Both the position numbers and the translations under genes were made by a program. From a bacterium (GTDB taxonomy: Bacteria > SZUA-79 > Acidulodesulfobacterales > Acidulodesulfobacteraceae): a stretch of 13,130 nucleotides of DNA. A model generated the notes under the pieces. It had not been told where the DNA came from and made no database searches. It saw only the letters and a program-made list of their open reading frames with translations. Of the stretch, positions 13,004 to 13,130 are shown in pieces. The stretch's first letter is position 1; each line of letters starts with the position of its first letter. The DNA lies in the NCBI GenBank assembly GCA_021803845.1, contig JAJZLA010000013.1, positions 1-13,130 of the forward strand, written 5' to 3'.

Positions 13004-13048
13004 CTGTTAATCACTGGGTCGATGGTTCGAATCCGTCTCGGGGAGCCA
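13004..13048 (+). other. 3' fragment of tRNA-Asn: attachment site at the element end
   Basis: The sequence contains an anticodon loop CTGTTAA (GTT anticodon, Asn), 3' anticodon strand TCACT, T-arm GATGG-TTCGAAT-CCGTC with full pairing, the acceptor strand TCGGGGA, the discriminator G and CCA at 13046-13048. The bases upstream (TTTTTTCTTAAAAAGCGT) do not form a D-arm or the acceptor 5' strand, so the 5' half of the tRNA is missing. A repeated tRNA 3' end is the usual product of tyrosine-recombinase integration. The intact tRNA-Asn would sit beyond the other end of the element, to the left, and no integrase gene is in the window. Confidence 0.85.
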
Positions 13049-13130
13049 GTTTAAAACCTCTATAAATAAGTCTTTCCAGACTATCTTAAGATATTTCATC
13101 AAGATAGACGATAATCTTGCCACTAAAAAT
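13049..13130. other. Probable host flank with a small inverted repeat
   Basis: No gene is visible in these last 82 bases. CTATCTT at 13081-13087 pairs with AAGATAG at 13101-13107 around a 13-base loop. If the tRNA fragment marks the element end, this is chromosomal sequence downstream of the insertion. Confidence 0.35.

Noticed and set aside
13004..13048. A complete functional tRNA gene
   Set aside because: Upstream bases do not provide the acceptor 5' strand, D-arm or a paired anticodon stem.

Overview
The window reads as one end of an integrated conjugative or mobilizable element (ICE-like, or an integrating plasmid) in an AT-rich, probably Gram-negative bacterium. The evidence is a MobF relaxase paired with a TrwB/TraD-type coupling protein, AxA-type signal peptides, and strong GGAGG ribosome binding sites. 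The host species cannot be named from the sequence. Almost every gene lies on the minus strand.

Layout from left to right. (1) Positions 1-5459 are a transfer operon read leftwards: a ribbon-helix-helix (RHH) protein, a 72-residue coiled-coil protein, the coupling protein, the MobF relaxase-helicase, and an exported protein running off the left edge. The other type IV secretion genes, if present, would lie further left. (2) Positions 5460-5786 are a gene-free origin-of-transfer region. It holds a nic-like core, TTGCGTGGGGTGTG, which matches the F-plasmid nic sequence as I remember it, next to a small inverted repeat and flanked by short repeats. (3) Positions 5787-7841 are a leftward run of very small genes: several tiny membrane proteins, a secreted protein with an internal repeat, a stand-alone topoisomerase-type zinc domain and an RHH regulator. 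Several are too short for routine calling, and several share an AATCGGGAG leader. (4) Positions 7842-8482 hold the only rightward genes: a start-less SHOCT-domain remnant and a small membrane protein. (5) Positions 8483-8824 contain ten copies of an iteron-like repeat (TTGTTACTGGTT) in a convergent gap. (6) Positions 8825-12477 are a leftward operon: an RHH protein, a membrane-anchored protein of unknown function, and a primase-helicase whose start overlaps the preceding stop. A good sigma-70-type promoter lies in front. (7) Positions 12478-13003 are a repeat-rich non-coding region. (8) Positions 13004-13048 are the 3' part of a tRNA-Asn gene without its 5' half, as expected for the far attachment site of an element inserted in tRNA-Asn. 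The last 82 bases would then be host flank.

How the parts may work together (inference). The relaxase would nick the + strand after position 5728 with the help of the RHH protein, and the coupling protein would pass the complex to the secretion channel. The strand would enter the recipient starting at 5729, so the small-gene and replication modules arrive first and the transfer operon last, the same order as in F. The primase-helicase and iterons could prime or replicate the circular form before it integrates at tRNA-Asn. No integrase is visible, so it should lie beyond the left edge.
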